DNA of 64,000 nt from Leishmania infantum JPCM5 (taxonomy: Eukaryota > Euglenozoa > Kinetoplastea > Trypanosomatida > Trypanosomatidae): the NCBI RefSeq assembly GCF_000002875.2, contig NC_009420.2, positions 2,208,951-2,272,950 of the forward strand. The letters run 5' to 3'. Below are positions 39,796 through 50,099 of the stretch, in pieces. Positions within the stretch are counted from its first letter, which is position 1. Each line of letters opens with the position of its first letter. Below the pieces are notes generated by a model. That model was not told the origin of the DNA and ran no database searches. It saw only the letters and a program-made list of their open reading frames with translations. A program made the position numbers and the translations under genes.

Positions 39796-42700
39796 TTACA
39801 GGTACTCGATGAGGTGCTGAAGCCGCGCAGTCTGCCCTTGCACCACGCGACTAAGCAGCGGCCAACGCACCTCGCCGAGGTCCTTCACGAGACTTCGCAG
39901 TGTGCGAACGAGGCGCTCGGTGGAGTGCCGCACCCCCTGGAGCACCGCTGCCGTGTACAACATTCCAGGGGCGCGGCTCGCATTTTGGATGAAGTCCTGC
40001 ACCGTCAGGGCGTAGGCCGTCAAGGCAAGCTGCACAGTCTCGAGATGCACCGATTGCACGTCTGTCGCGACGTCGACCTGGCCGTCCACTGCGAAGGAGT
40101 CATCCACGTCAGTAACGGTGTCAGCGTCGCCGACAAGCGGCCCCCTGCTGGGGGACCGCGTAACGCTCGACTCGCGCGATGCAAGGTTGGTGTAGCCCAC
40201 ATTCGGGGAGCGCTCGAGTCCAGCGCCACCGGGTGCAGTCGCGGCGGTGACCTTCCGGAGAACCTGCAGCTCCCGCACGGTGAACTGGCGCAAGAGGTCC
40301 AGCGAGTACACAAGCGACGTGGCTGTCGAGGCGGCGGCCACGGCGCCGTCGGTGAGGTTGGCGGGGCTCGCCAGCTCCGCCGTCTGCCCTAGCAGCTCTA
40401 ACGGAAACACAAAGGCTGCCAGCGTGGCGCCATCACGGGGAACGGCATAGGATGCCTGCTTCAGCAGGATTGTAAGCTCGTTGCGCAGCACATACGCCTG
40501 GGCGATCGTGATCCGCCTGCCTTCACTGATCACGGCCTCCGCACTCGGCACCGACACCACGCATTGCTGGTGTAAGTGAGGTTGGCGGAAAAACACAAAG
40601 CCTGCCTGAACACACGGCGTGAGTTTCTCGAGGAGGACGTTCTGAGCCGCCAGCACTGCGGCAAGTCGTGTGCACGCGTCCACCTCTTCCACCTCCCAGA
40701 GCAGCAGCCCGCCCCGGTCGCCTCCGCGCCCGCCGGCGAAGGCGCTAAGAGCAGCAGCAAAGCGCGGGCTGCTCAGCAGCGCCGCTTTTAGAGATGGCAC
40801 CCAACCTGACGCGATTGCGTTGTACTGCCCGCGCACTGACACAATCGTGCACCACAAGGAGAGGAGTGCAAGCCAGCACACGTTCCACGCTAGACGCAGG
40901 TGCCGCTGCGCGGCCGTATCGTAAACAGAGGAGGTGGAGAACTGACCTATCGCCTGCAGGAAGCCGAGAAGAACATCCTCGTCCACGAAGCCCAACACCG
41001 CCGTTTGCCCGCCGCAGTGGGCAATAACACAGGTAACGCACTCCACAACGCGCACAAAACGGAGAGTGTCGGCGTTGCTCGGCTGCGTTGGCTGGACAAA
41101 TCGCGCGAGGCGCGACGCAACCTGCAGCAAGGTCGGAAGCAGGCGACTGACGAGCACTGCGTCGCTACCCCTATCAGAGCGTGGCCGACTGAAGACGCGT
41201 GTGCAGCCGTTCACCAGCTTGTCCAGCACGTCCAGCGTCTCTGGCGTCCAGGAGGATTGCCGCAGCTTGCCGTACAGGGCACCCTGCACCATCCCCATCA
41301 ACTCCTCCACGGCAGCGCAGGCGGCAAACGTGGCCAGTGGAAACGCAGTGACAACTGGGAGCACCCCCTCCAGGACAAACATGTTCCTGCGATTCGCCTT
41401 GGCAAACGCCACCAGACGCCGCAGTGAGTGCTGCGCGGTCGGCCTCATTTCGAAGAGCTCGGTTGCGTCGCCGCCGACAGCCGTCTCCAAGATACTCGCG
41501 GCCGCCTTGGCGAGACGCAGCTGCTGCTGCACCTGACGCGTGAGGAATGAGGCCAACAGTGGCGATCCCGGCTGGCAGGACAGCACCGACTCAACGGCGC
41601 ACTCGAGCAGCTGTTGGGTTCGCTTGACGAATAGGCCTGCCGTGCTCGTGTCAACGCCACTGAGCCACAATAGCTGCTCAAGCACAGTTGCCAAGTCTGC
41701 CATTGTGTCCAGCTGTGCGGCAAGGTTGTTGAGCCGGCGATCGTCACCGGTGCCGCGGAAGAAGCGTGTAGAGGCGGTGCCCACGGGGAAGAGCCGCTGG
41801 CACGCCGCGAACACCTCGACGTTTTCGCTAGACAGGGTTTGCAAAAAGGTCGTCGTATTCAGTAGCTCACCATGGGCACGGGCAGCAGTGGCAGCAGCGA
41901 GAGCCGTTGGCACAACACAGCGACTCAGAACGCTGCCCTGCGATACTCCATGAAGAAGGGTGTCAATGCTGTCGCGAGAGCTCCCACCTGCCAAACGTCT
42001 CGATGCCGTCGTTGCGCCGCTGCGCGGAAAGACAACACTGGCGCTGACGTCCGGGTTTTCGCCCAAGATCATACTCGTCGCCTGCCGCACCAACCAGTTC
42101 GTCTGTTCGTCATAGTCCACGTCGCACCGCTCCGCATCGAACAGGCTGTGCACACGCTGCATAGCGGCGGCGCCGTGGCGGAGCAGTTGATCCATGATAT
42201 CCGTGTACGCAGCGAGCACCTTGCTACGGGCAGCCTGCAACGGACGAGCTGTTGCCGTTGCGAACGGCGACGGGGGCGCCAGCGTTGACCGGCGCTGCTG
42301 CTGCGGTGGAGCGGGGGTGCTGTCTCGAGTTGAAGCGGTCGCTCTGCTGCTGCCATCCACCTCTCCGCCGCCGGCGTTGTCCACAGCTGAGCTAGCCTGC
42401 CTCGACCTGGACAGCTCCAGCGCGACTCTCGCATTCACATAGGCCACACAGGCCACCGCCAACGTCGCCTCCTCCCACTCGCCCCCATCGCGGCCAGGGT
42501 TCGTCCTTGTCGCGTTGATGTCCTCGCGTGGCATGAGGGACAAAATCTCCTGCACCTCCACAAGCCTTGACATACCGCTGTACCGAAGGATGTTCAGCGC
42601 GAGCGCCTTCTCGTACAAGGCCGCCTTGTCTGAGCGCACCGTTGCCACCAGCAACTGCATGAGCGGCAGATCTGCCGGCTGCGCCGCTGCCCGGCTAACG

Positions 42701-45700
42701 CCGCCGCTGCCACTGTGGCCGTCGTCACCCAAGCTTTGCCCCTGTGCAGCAACCTCACTAGCGTCGTCGTCCTCGCATACCACACGCTTCTCTGGCCCAA
42801 ACAGAAAGAGGAATAGCGCCGGGCACCACATGGCCATTGCCTGCACCACCTCCACTCGCATTGCATTCGAGGGCGACCCCAGGCTGTCCTGCTGCACCTG
42901 CAACACCCGCTGGGTAACCATGACGACCTCGCACGGAGACAGGTGTGAACGGAACGTCCGGAGCATGAACTCCGAGGTGTGATGGAGGGCGGTTGCATGC
43001 AGGGCTGCTACGAGAAGCTCCGTCACAACATGATGCACCGGCGCCAGGGAATCCTCGCAAAGCAGCTGCAGGAGTACGTGCACCCCGCTGCGCGAACGAC
43101 GGCCACCACCACCCTGGCACACCTCGGCCATCACGCTACCACCGCTGCCGCGCCCTTGGGGGCCCCACCGTGCAGGAAAGACGGTCGTCGCGACCAGCGC
43201 AGGCGCGCGGTAGAGCAGCACGGCTTTGTAGAGGAGCGAGGCGGTGGCACACACGGAGCACCACGTCGACTCCCCGCCGGCCACCCAGTATCCCCTGGCG
43301 TACGCGTTCGCCAATGTGTCGAGCGCCTCTCCCAGGCGACCAATAAGCTGTGGCAGCTGTGGCACCGTCACGCCACCAAACACCGCCGCGTCCTCGGAAT
43401 GGTCCTCCACCAAGGTGAAGATGGTGTGTACCAGTGTGGTGGCCGTCGCCGCACCATCGGAGGAGCAACTAAAGGCGCCTGACGGCAGTTCCGCAAGCAA
43501 CGAAACGAGACGGCCAGGCGCTGCAGGAGACAGTTGGTACACGGTACGGCACAAATGCTGGCAGAGCTGCACACAAGCACGCAGGTCGGCCTCGACGTAC
43601 TCATCGCCCAACCGCAGCGCTGCCCAGTGCGACGGAGCCAAGAGCTGCGCCATTATATCGCCTAAGGCATCCACGGCAGATGCGTAGCGCTGCAGCAGGC
43701 TGTACGCGAGCCGCTTCATCCTTAGCGAAGGGCTTGGCGCCTTGATAATGGTTGTCACCACCTGGTTCACGAGGCCGATCAAATGCGTGGCGCCGGTCTC
43801 TGCCTCCAGTTGCTGCAGCGAATGCGGAAATCGACACATGAAGGCGCACAAGAGCGTCGTCGCAGATTCGCAGAGCAGACGCTTTGGCCGATCGCGCAGG
43901 CTCCACTGGTCTGCGGAGTGAGCGAGGGCGGAGGCTAGGCTTGCACGCAGGAGATCCATGCACAGGGCGAAAAGGTGGCGCCCCGTTCCTGACGCCGCGA
44001 CTGGTGGGTCTGTTGTCTCAGCGGCGCGGTCCGAGGCGGCGCCGTTGCCAACCGCAGCACTGCGAGGAGAGTGGGGTAGGTAAAAGAAGAGACGGAGTTC
44101 TCCCAGAGAGCCCAGCAGCGACGGCAGAGCCGATGTCACGTACGCCAGCAAAGACAGGTAGAAGACAAAGCTGCGGGGAGAATCGGTCTCCGCCTCGCAC
44201 CGTGCTAGGAAGGATTCTGGGGTGCCATCAGCGTCGCTAAGCGCGCCATCGCCTTCCGCAAAGCCACCGCTGAGATGAAACGCAGAGTAGGTGCTACTCT
44301 CCTGCCCTCCCTGCCGGTTCGACTCTGGCGTGTCGTTGTCCACTCCTGCGGCACCGAGAACGGGGTGTCGCATCAGTGACTCCACCGACGGTGCGGCCGA
44401 TCGCGCGGAGCGCCAGCCCACCTGTCGGTTAGCGGGAAGAGTTGCGCTTGACGACCCTGCTAGGATCGACTTCGGAGCACTCAGCACCGGCACTTTCAAC
44501 GCCATCGACTCCTCCTGCGCGTAAGAGCACTCGTACCGGGTGAGGGCGCGATGCAGAAAACTGATAAGGCTCATATAGCTCTCCGAGTACGCCGTCCACG
44601 TTGCCCCGTACACGCTCACAGCACGGCTAATGTGGAGCAGCGTATCAGCCGTGCAGTAGCACCACGCCGCCTCCGACATGACTGACAAGAGGCTCTGCAT
44701 GGCGTATCCGTGTACCCACGTGCTGATTCGCCTGATCACAGAGACAGCGGCGGCACCGTCAGTGCAGCTGACAATGTCCGCAGCGGCGTCATACAAGGTG
44801 GCCTTGCGAAGTACCTCGAGTGCGCGGCACTGCCACGTCTGCGTCATCTGTGGAAATGACGTCGGGAGCGCTGCCATGAAGGCCATGTGCGCCATGTTTG
44901 CCCGTGCTGCAGCGCCGAGTTCGAGGTTTTGCAGCGCGTCCTCAAGCACCTTGTGGGACAGACGACCCGCCTGAAGAATGCAGAAAGCGGTGAGAGAGGC
45001 AACGCTGCGACGCAGGTAGGCTGGGCGATGCGCCGCTGCCCTGACAAGTTCGGTGCCCATGTCTCTGTTGACGGCGTACAAGGACGCCAGCGCCTCTTCG
45101 GCGACTACGAGGCTGGACGATACCGTGTCGCTCGGGTCCGCCATCCTCGCGTGGTACGCGATCAGGAGCAGAACGTCGCAGTAGAGGGACAGCGCCGCGT
45201 CTTCGCCGGCTTGCGCGCCAAGCGACGATGCATGTCCACCGCAACGCAGCCAAAGTGTCTGCATATGCTCTGCAGCCGTCGCAGCAAACCGCCCGTCTGT
45301 GAGCAAGGTCAGTAGGCGCCCAAAGTTGCGCGAGCGCTGGTGCGCTCGGCGGGATCGCTGCAGAATCGCGCTCAATACGCTCAGCACCTTTGTTAGAGAA
45401 GCGAGCTCACGCGCCGAAGACTGCTGTTGCGGCGACTCCTCGAGCAAGTGCAAGGCATGTGAGCGCACTTGCCGCTTTGAGACGGACGGCTGCATCGGCA
45501 AAGACACGGCGGAGCCGTTCAGTCCTGGCAACAACGAGATGGAGCTGTTGCTGGAGGCATCGCTCAAGACAGAGTAGGGTGCTGCCGCGAGTGTTTCCAC
45601 TATGTAGTCACTTTCGTCTACGTGGTCCTCACCCGCGTCGCCATCTGCCGAGCTTCCCATACGAGGGAGCAGAGCCACTGCCAAACTTGGTGCCTTGACC

Positions 45701-45912
45701 TCTCGGCAGCTGAAGAGGTTCGCCAACGACTCAAGTACGCTGAGCTGCGTGCCCGTCCTATCCGCACATGACACGCCCAACGTGCTCGGCTGCTGCGATG
45801 ACGCTACACCAGAACGAGGTGCTGCCTGACGGGCTGTCTGCGACGCGTCCAGGGACGCAGGCAGCAGAGACGCCGCTGCCGAGGGGGCCGCATCTGCGCC
45901 GAAGAGAGACAT
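39796..45912 (-). CDS. Very large alpha-solenoid protein, 2038 aa; possible scaffold nucleoporin
   Basis: The start is the ATG at 45912-45910; the 63-codon open extension upstream begins with Arg/Cys-rich sequence typical of a 5'UTR and was excluded. The N-terminal 50 residues are Ser/Ala-rich and disordered. The rest is almost entirely leucine- and alanine-rich helix with a few Ser/Gly/Thr loops (e.g. about residues 540-590, and near 1290-1320). There is no catalytic motif, no membrane helix and no targeting signal. It ends with long amphipathic helices (LVRTLRSLVKDLGEVRWPLL, LLSRVVQGQTARLQHLIEYL). Size and architecture match HEAT-like scaffolds such as Nup188/Nup205-type inner-ring nucleoporins, exportins or TOR-complex scaffolds. 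The nucleoporin option is my preferred guess, on architecture only. It is the largest complete gene here and lies inside the inverted-repeat-bounded segment. Confidence 0.88.
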   Translation of the reverse strand: MSLFGADAAPSAAASLLPASLDASQTARQAAPRSGVASSQQPSTLGVSCADRTGTQLSVLESLANLFSCREVKAPSLAVALLPRMGSSADGDAGEDHVDESDYIVETLAAAPYSVLSDASSNSSISLLPGLNGSAVSLPMQPSVSKRQVRSHALHLLEESPQQQSSARELASLTKVLSVLSAILQRSRRAHQRSRNFGRLLTLLTDGRFAATAAEHMQTLWLRCGGHASSLGAQAGEDAALSLYCDVLLLIAYHARMADPSDTVSSSLVVAEEALASLYAVNRDMGTELVRAAAHRPAYLRRSVASLTAFCILQAGRLSHKVLEDALQNLELGAAARANMAHMAFMAALPTSFPQMTQTWQCRALEVLRKATLYDAAADIVSCTDGAAAVSVIRRISTWVHGYAMQSLLSVMSEAAWCYCTADTLLHISRAVSVYGATWTAYSESYMSLISFLHRALTRYECSYAQEESMALKVPVLSAPKSILAGSSSATLPANRQVGWRSARSAAPSVESLMRHPVLGAAGVDNDTPESNRQGGQESSTYSAFHLSGGFAEGDGALSDADGTPESFLARCEAETDSPRSFVFYLSLLAYVTSALPSLLGSLGELRLFFYLPHSPRSAAVGNGAASDRAAETTDPPVAASGTGRHLFALCMDLLRASLASALAHSADQWSLRDRPKRLLCESATTLLCAFMCRFPHSLQQLEAETGATHLIGLVNQVVTTIIKAPSPSLRMKRLAYSLLQRYASAVDALGDIMAQLLAPSHWAALRLGDEYVEADLRACVQLCQHLCRTVYQLSPAAPGRLVSLLAELPSGAFSCSSDGAATATTLVHTIFTLVEDHSEDAAVFGGVTVPQLPQLIGRLGEALDTLANAYARGYWVAGGESTWCSVCATASLLYKAVLLYRAPALVATTVFPARWGPQGRGSGGSVMAEVCQGGGGRRSRSGVHVLLQLLCEDSLAPVHHVVTELLVAALHATALHHTSEFMLRTFRSHLSPCEVVMVTQRVLQVQQDSLGSPSNAMRVEVVQAMAMWCPALFLFLFGPEKRVVCEDDDASEVAAQGQSLGDDGHSGSGGVSRAAAQPADLPLMQLLVATVRSDKAALYEKALALNILRYSGMSRLVEVQEILSLMPREDINATRTNPGRDGGEWEEATLAVACVAYVNARVALELSRSRQASSAVDNAGGGEVDGSSRATASTRDSTPAPPQQQRRSTLAPPSPFATATARPLQAARSKVLAAYTDIMDQLLRHGAAAMQRVHSLFDAERCDVDYDEQTNWLVRQATSMILGENPDVSASVVFPRSGATTASRRLAGGSSRDSIDTLLHGVSQGSVLSRCVVPTALAAATAARAHGELLNTTTFLQTLSSENVEVFAACQRLFPVGTASTRFFRGTGDDRRLNNLAAQLDTMADLATVLEQLLWLSGVDTSTAGLFVKRTQQLLECAVESVLSCQPGSPLLASFLTRQVQQQLRLAKAAASILETAVGGDATELFEMRPTAQHSLRRLVAFAKANRRNMFVLEGVLPVVTAFPLATFAACAAVEELMGMVQGALYGKLRQSSWTPETLDVLDKLVNGCTRVFSRPRSDRGSDAVLVSRLLPTLLQVASRLARFVQPTQPSNADTLRFVRVVECVTCVIAHCGGQTAVLGFVDEDVLLGFLQAIGQFSTSSVYDTAAQRHLRLAWNVCWLALLSLWCTIVSVRGQYNAIASGWVPSLKAALLSSPRFAAALSAFAGGRGGDRGGLLLWEVEEVDACTRLAAVLAAQNVLLEKLTPCVQAGFVFFRQPHLHQQCVVSVPSAEAVISEGRRITIAQAYVLRNELTILLKQASYAVPRDGATLAAFVFPLELLGQTAELASPANLTDGAVAAASTATSLVYSLDLLRQFTVRELQVLRKVTAATAPGGAGLERSPNVGYTNLASRESSVTRSPSRGPLVGDADTVTDVDDSFAVDGQVDVATDVQSVHLETVQLALTAYALTVQDFIQNASRAPGMLYTAAVLQGVRHSTERLVRTLRSLVKDLGEVRWPLLSRVVQGQTARLQHLIEYL

Positions 45913-46013
45913 AGTGGGTCCTTCTCGACAATGATAGCCAATACGGTCCAACAATCTAGCGATCACACAGGCACGCACACACAAGCGACCACGGCAGGTA
46001 AACCAGCAGGGAG

Positions 46014-46036
46014 CTAGAGGGAGAAGGAGGCGCTGC
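46014..46036 (-). promoter_or_regulatory. Candidate spliced-leader acceptor for the 2038-aa gene
   Basis: The minus strand reads a CTCCTTCTCCCTCTAG tract (AG at 46015-46014). A second AG follows at 45957-45956. No ATG occurs between either site and the start at 45912. Confidence 0.45.
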
Positions 46037-46155
46037 TGCGAACACGAGGCCCACAAGCACTCTAATTTGCAACGAACAGTCCACACACAACGCCTCCGCA
46101 CGCCTGCTTTGAGTCCACGATGTGTGACCTGATTTCGCGCAAACTGCTTTTACAG

Positions 46156-46188
46156 TATATGTATATATATATATATATATTTTTTTTT
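46156..46188. repeat. (TA)n followed by T-run
   Basis: TATATG, then (TA)n, then eight or more T. Confidence 0.9.
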
Positions 46189-46844
46189 CGTTTCAGCTTG
46201 CTTGTATGCAGCGGAGTCGGATGGGGCGGTGTGCCGCGAACGAGCACATGCACGCCGCTTTGCTTTCCCGCTGCTTGCTTAGGTGGCGGCTACAACGGCA
46301 AAAAGGCAAAAGAGAGAAGACGCTGTGCTGATGATTTCAAGTCGATCGTCGCGCCTCGTTACAAATGTGCGTCGGCCCTTTCCTCGTATTATCCTGCCTT
46401 AGGCACACTTCCCTTTGGGTTTGTTTGTTTTCTCTTCGACCGTTCCGTGTGGAGAGAGAAGAGGGCAAACCCGACGCGAGCCACGACGGGAGCCGTGGAA
46501 GAAAGATTGGGAGGGCAACGGTGGCGGCATGACCTCCAGTAGTGCGAGGCGGGGAAGAAAAAGCCCACCTTCAGAAAATGCAAGACGCACACATAGACCT
46601 CTTTAGAACCGGTGCCCATGGCATCCGCTGGATGCCGTACTGGGAAGAAGCGCACACGCACACGCGCGCCAACCAAATATCTGGCAAGCGCGGATACGCT
46701 GATGGCCTGCATCGCGTCATTATTTTCTCTTACGAATAATATCGCATCATTCCATGTGCATGCTGCGTCACATCCGCCTCCCTTTGGACCATGTCCATGT
46801 CTTAGTACATAAGAGAATAGTTGCGATGGCGGTGGATGGGAAAA

Positions 46845-47436
46845 CACCCCACGAGGGCGTCAGCGTGTTGCACATTCTCTCTCTGTCTCTCTGTGCGTGT
46901 GTGTTGGAGGGGGGAGGGAGCCACGCAGCCCCTCCCCCTAACCCTATCCCTCTGCCGAATGCCGAGCCACGTCTGATGGGCGACAAGGTCAGGTACCTAC
47001 GGCGCAGGGAAAGTCTGAGCGATGCATCGCTGCGGATGTCGGCGGGTCAGGTCGTGGACGGCGTGGTCGCCGAAGCGACCTGCGGCAGGGAAGAGGCTCG
47101 CAGGATCCACATGATGGGTAAAGCGCGAACGCCACTCGAGCGTGCACCCCATCCCCTGGCCCCTTACACCACCTACTGGTCAGGGGAGCCGGAGTGCCAC
47201 CTCCGAGGGGATGCATCGTGTGGCGACCGACATGAGCGGTGAGGCTCTGGGGCGGCCTGCGAAGCGGGTGGGTGAGCTGCGGTCAAGGCAGAGCCCATGC
47301 TTGGATGACTAGGCCGTCGCATTGCTGTAGCACACGTGTGTCTTCGGCTGCTTCGCACCACGTCACGGACCTGTGGCAGGCCGGGGGTGGGGGTGTTAGA
47401 GCGGTGCTCGACTTGTGTGCTAGGGCAGAAGGAATA
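46845..47436 (+). repeat. 592-bp inverted repeat, copy B (SIDER-like candidate)
   Basis: Reverse complement of 27798-28389, with no mismatch found by eye. It starts CACCCCACGAGGG and ends GGCAGAAGGAATA; flanking sequence is unrelated to that of copy A. It lies in the 3' flank of the phosphotransferase gene, with CCCTAACCCTATCCC near its left end. Together with copy A it brackets 28390-46844. Confidence 0.9.
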
Positions 47437-47969
47437 GATTGAAGAAAAGAGCGCCAGGGACGAGGTGCGACTCTGGTCAACGAGGGCGGCATGCTCGTGT
47501 TGCTAGAGTGAGTCACCTGGAAACGAGAACAGAGCGCATGAACACACACAAAGAAAAAGAGGCGCACCCTCGTCACTTGAAATCCCCAAGGAGTTACTGT
47601 GCGCGGTGATATTTCGCGAAAGGCACGTGAGCCTGCTAGGCCCATCGCTCACAGACACAATTACAAACGCAACGATGTGTGTGTGTGTGTGTATGTGATT
47701 TTCTGTAGCCTTCAGCTTTACATTACGGCGACGCTGATAGGTGTTGGCGCCCTTACAGGGCATGCATACCGAGAGCCTTCCCACCACGAAGAAGGAGAGC
47801 GCGCGACTACCAAGTCGCAGAACTGGCCTTTCCACCAAGCGTAGACAACTGCTTATGGGAGAGGACCACAACATCAGAAACAAAGCGGGGAGGGGGGTCG
47901 TCGCTGTTTAGAGAACTTGTCTTTTCAACTGTTGAGCTCATGGGCACGAGGGCAGTCTTCTAGCCTGCT
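47437..47969. other. 3' flank of the phosphotransferase gene
   Basis: Unique sequence with a (GT)n run at 47675-47697. No gene was seen. Confidence 0.5.
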
Positions 47970-49223
47970 CTAATCTGACTTATTTGGCTTTATGGTCATA
48001 ATAGAGATACTGAGGTAGCGGGCGATCTGGGTGAACGCGGAGAGAATCATGTGGCCGTACTGCATCGCGGCGAACACGGCCAGCCCCGTCAGCGTCCAAC
48101 CGAGAAGTGTTTCCACCAAATCATGCGACACAGCCGCATCGCCAGCGTAGTGCATCGCCGATGCCGCTGCCAGGGCAACGAAGAAGAAAACGATGTGCCA
48201 ATTCACAGTTCTGTACGGCATGGCGCTGAGCCGCGCCAGCGTCAGCCGCGTTACCGTAATGGACATGAGCAGGCCATAACTGATCTCCATCGCAAACGGA
48301 AAACGCACCGTCAAGTTGGGGAACACCACGAACACGTGCACCGCCAGCGCCGTCATCGTGACGATCGGAGCTAGCGCGAGCATGGGCATCACCTTCGAAG
48401 CGTGCACCGTTGGCCGAAGTACAGCGTGTACTACATTCACGAGAATCGTGAAAGGACATGAAACCAGGAATAAGATAAAGAGGACACTGCGGACGGACTC
48501 GATGTGAACGGTGCCGTTGCAGCCAGGAAAAAACCGGGACAGCACTGGCGGGTATGCCACATCATACGGTCCGACAGCCGACGTATCCCAGATAGACTCG
48601 CCATACACACCCGAGACGATGAAGAGCACGCAGTTGAGGATAATGCCCTCCGCCGGGCCATTTACATAGCCCAGGTCGAACGTCCCGGTGCTGAACTGCT
48701 CCCAGATCACGGTGAACAGGCTCATGGATGAGATGGTTGAGAGCCAGAAGCGCTCCACGGGCGTCATGTAGGTGGCAAGGCTCACGTTGAGCAGTACAAA
48801 CGGAGTGAGGAAGGCGTCACAGCCGTGGTCAAAAAGCTCGCCGAGCGGGCTACCGGTGCCGGTGCGGCGCGCTTGCTTGCCATCAATGGCATCTAGGGTT
48901 TGGTAGGCGAAGAGCGCGAAGGCAGCGTAGTATAAGCACCAGCTGGGGTACACGCCCCCCTCAAAGAAGTAGTAGTATAGCAGCAAGGCCGTTGAGGACA
49001 TGCCGATGAGAAACCCCGTAAACGTGATGCAGTTTGGCGCGACGGTCATGGGAACAAGGTTCACGACAAAGTTCCAGTATCGCTGCAGGACATACCGGCT
49101 CACTATGGAGAGGTCCGTGCTGGAGTACTTGTACTTCCTCAAGTTGGGCAAATACGCCGGCGGAATATACTCATTTTCGAGCGGGTTGATGCTCTCGTGC
49201 CGTGCCGTCGACTTCCGGGGCAT
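47970..49223 (-). CDS. CEPT: Choline/ethanolamine phosphotransferase
   Basis: Start chosen at the ATG 49223-49221 (MPRKSTARHE), right after a TTTTACAG acceptor. An upstream ATG (at 49262) would precede that acceptor. 417 aa. The CDP-alcohol phosphotransferase signature DGxxARx8Gx3Dx3D is complete: DG at 114-115, AR at 118-119, G128, D132 and D136, the Asp residues holding the two metal ions. About eight to ten hydrophobic helices fill the rest, as usual for the family. The enzyme transfers phosphocholine or phosphoethanolamine from the CDP-alcohol to diacylglycerol or alkyl-acyl-glycerol in ER or Golgi membranes: the last step of the Kennedy pathway. Leishmania has an ethanolamine-specific EPT and a dual CEPT. 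I favour CEPT because, from memory, it lies on the chromosome syntenic with the KAP genes; the sequence alone does not decide. Confidence 0.9.
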   Translation of the reverse strand: MPRKSTARHESINPLENEYIPPAYLPNLRKYKYSSTDLSIVSRYVLQRYWNFVVNLVPMTVAPNCITFTGFLIGMSSTALLLYYYFFEGGVYPSWCLYYAAFALFAYQTLDAIDGKQARRTGTGSPLGELFDHGCDAFLTPFVLLNVSLATYMTPVERFWLSTISSMSLFTVIWEQFSTGTFDLGYVNGPAEGIILNCVLFIVSGVYGESIWDTSAVGPYDVAYPPVLSRFFPGCNGTVHIESVRSVLFILFLVSCPFTILVNVVHAVLRPTVHASKVMPMLALAPIVTMTALAVHVFVVFPNLTVRFPFAMEISYGLLMSITVTRLTLARLSAMPYRTVNWHIVFFFVALAAASAMHYAGDAAVSHDLVETLLGWTLTGLAVFAAMQYGHMILSAFTQIARYLSISIMTIKPNKSD

Positions 49224-49244
49224 CTTCGCTCTCCTGCCTTTTTT

Positions 49245-49260
49245 CTGTAAAAGGGGGTTG
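49245..49260 (-). promoter_or_regulatory. Predicted spliced-leader acceptor for the phosphotransferase gene
   Basis: The minus strand reads CAACCCCCTTTTACAG (AG at 49246-49245), 22 nt above the ATG at 49223. Confidence 0.6.
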
Positions 49261-50099
49261 AGCATACACCTTGGTGACAAGTACGGTGGCGGCGAAGAGG
49301 GATGGAGAGAGGACTGGGGAAGGGGCGGGACCTCACAAGAGAAGCGACGGTTGAAGTGGAAGGACGTATGTGACCCCCAAAAAAAGGGTAGAGGGGAAGA
49401 GAAGTAAGGATAGTATGTGTATGTGTATCTCGGGAAGGGGAGGAGGGTGCCTTAGGGTGGTGGTGGTGGTGGGGTATTCATTCAGTAGCACTGAACTCAG
49501 CGTAAGGACAAAAGGGAAGGGGGTGGCCTGCGTGAGAGACAAGCACGCAAACAGAGAATGAGAGAAAGAGGCAGGCAGGGAGGCACACAGGCGGGGAGAG
49601 AGAGAGAGACAGAGAGGGAGGGAGAGATGGGGAGCCGAAAGCGTCGCAACAAAAACAAAAAGTATGAACGAAACGCACACAAGAAATTGGGGGGGGGCAG
49701 AAAGACAGACAAGGCAGCCCCTCAACAAAAATGTGTGTTGATGTGTGTGTGTGTGGGGGGGGGGAGAACGGCGCACACGTTCTTGAGCGCACCTGCACTC
49801 TAGTAAACACGTTCGCGTCAGCCACAGGATCTCTCAAAGGGATATAAGTACTAATCGAAATCGCATGGGGCTCGTGATAATGTTCTGAACAGAAGCTCAA
49901 CGATTTTGTTTCTGCTGGCGATGCTGTATTTACCAGACGGCTACTTTAGCTAGTAACGCAACCCTCTTTGCCACGGTGTTTCTAGTACCCGCACAGTGCC
50001 ACAGAAGGGTCGTGCGCGATGTGCTCTCTAACGTGATTGTGAACGCACCTGCTGCGACAATGCGTAGCGCGCATACAGCTTCTGAAACGCAGTGATATC

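Larger units (their letters stand above)
45913..46844. other. Intergenic region with AT tract
   Basis: Contains the 5'UTR and acceptor of the 2038-aa gene, a long AT/T tract at 46156-46188, and unremarkable sequence up to repeat copy B. No gene was recognised. Confidence 0.55.

Noticed and set aside
14079..46188. AT tracts (14079, 33384, 46156) as promoters or centromere-like sites
   Set aside because: Plain microsatellites within one unidirectional gene array; no strand switch and no second signal.
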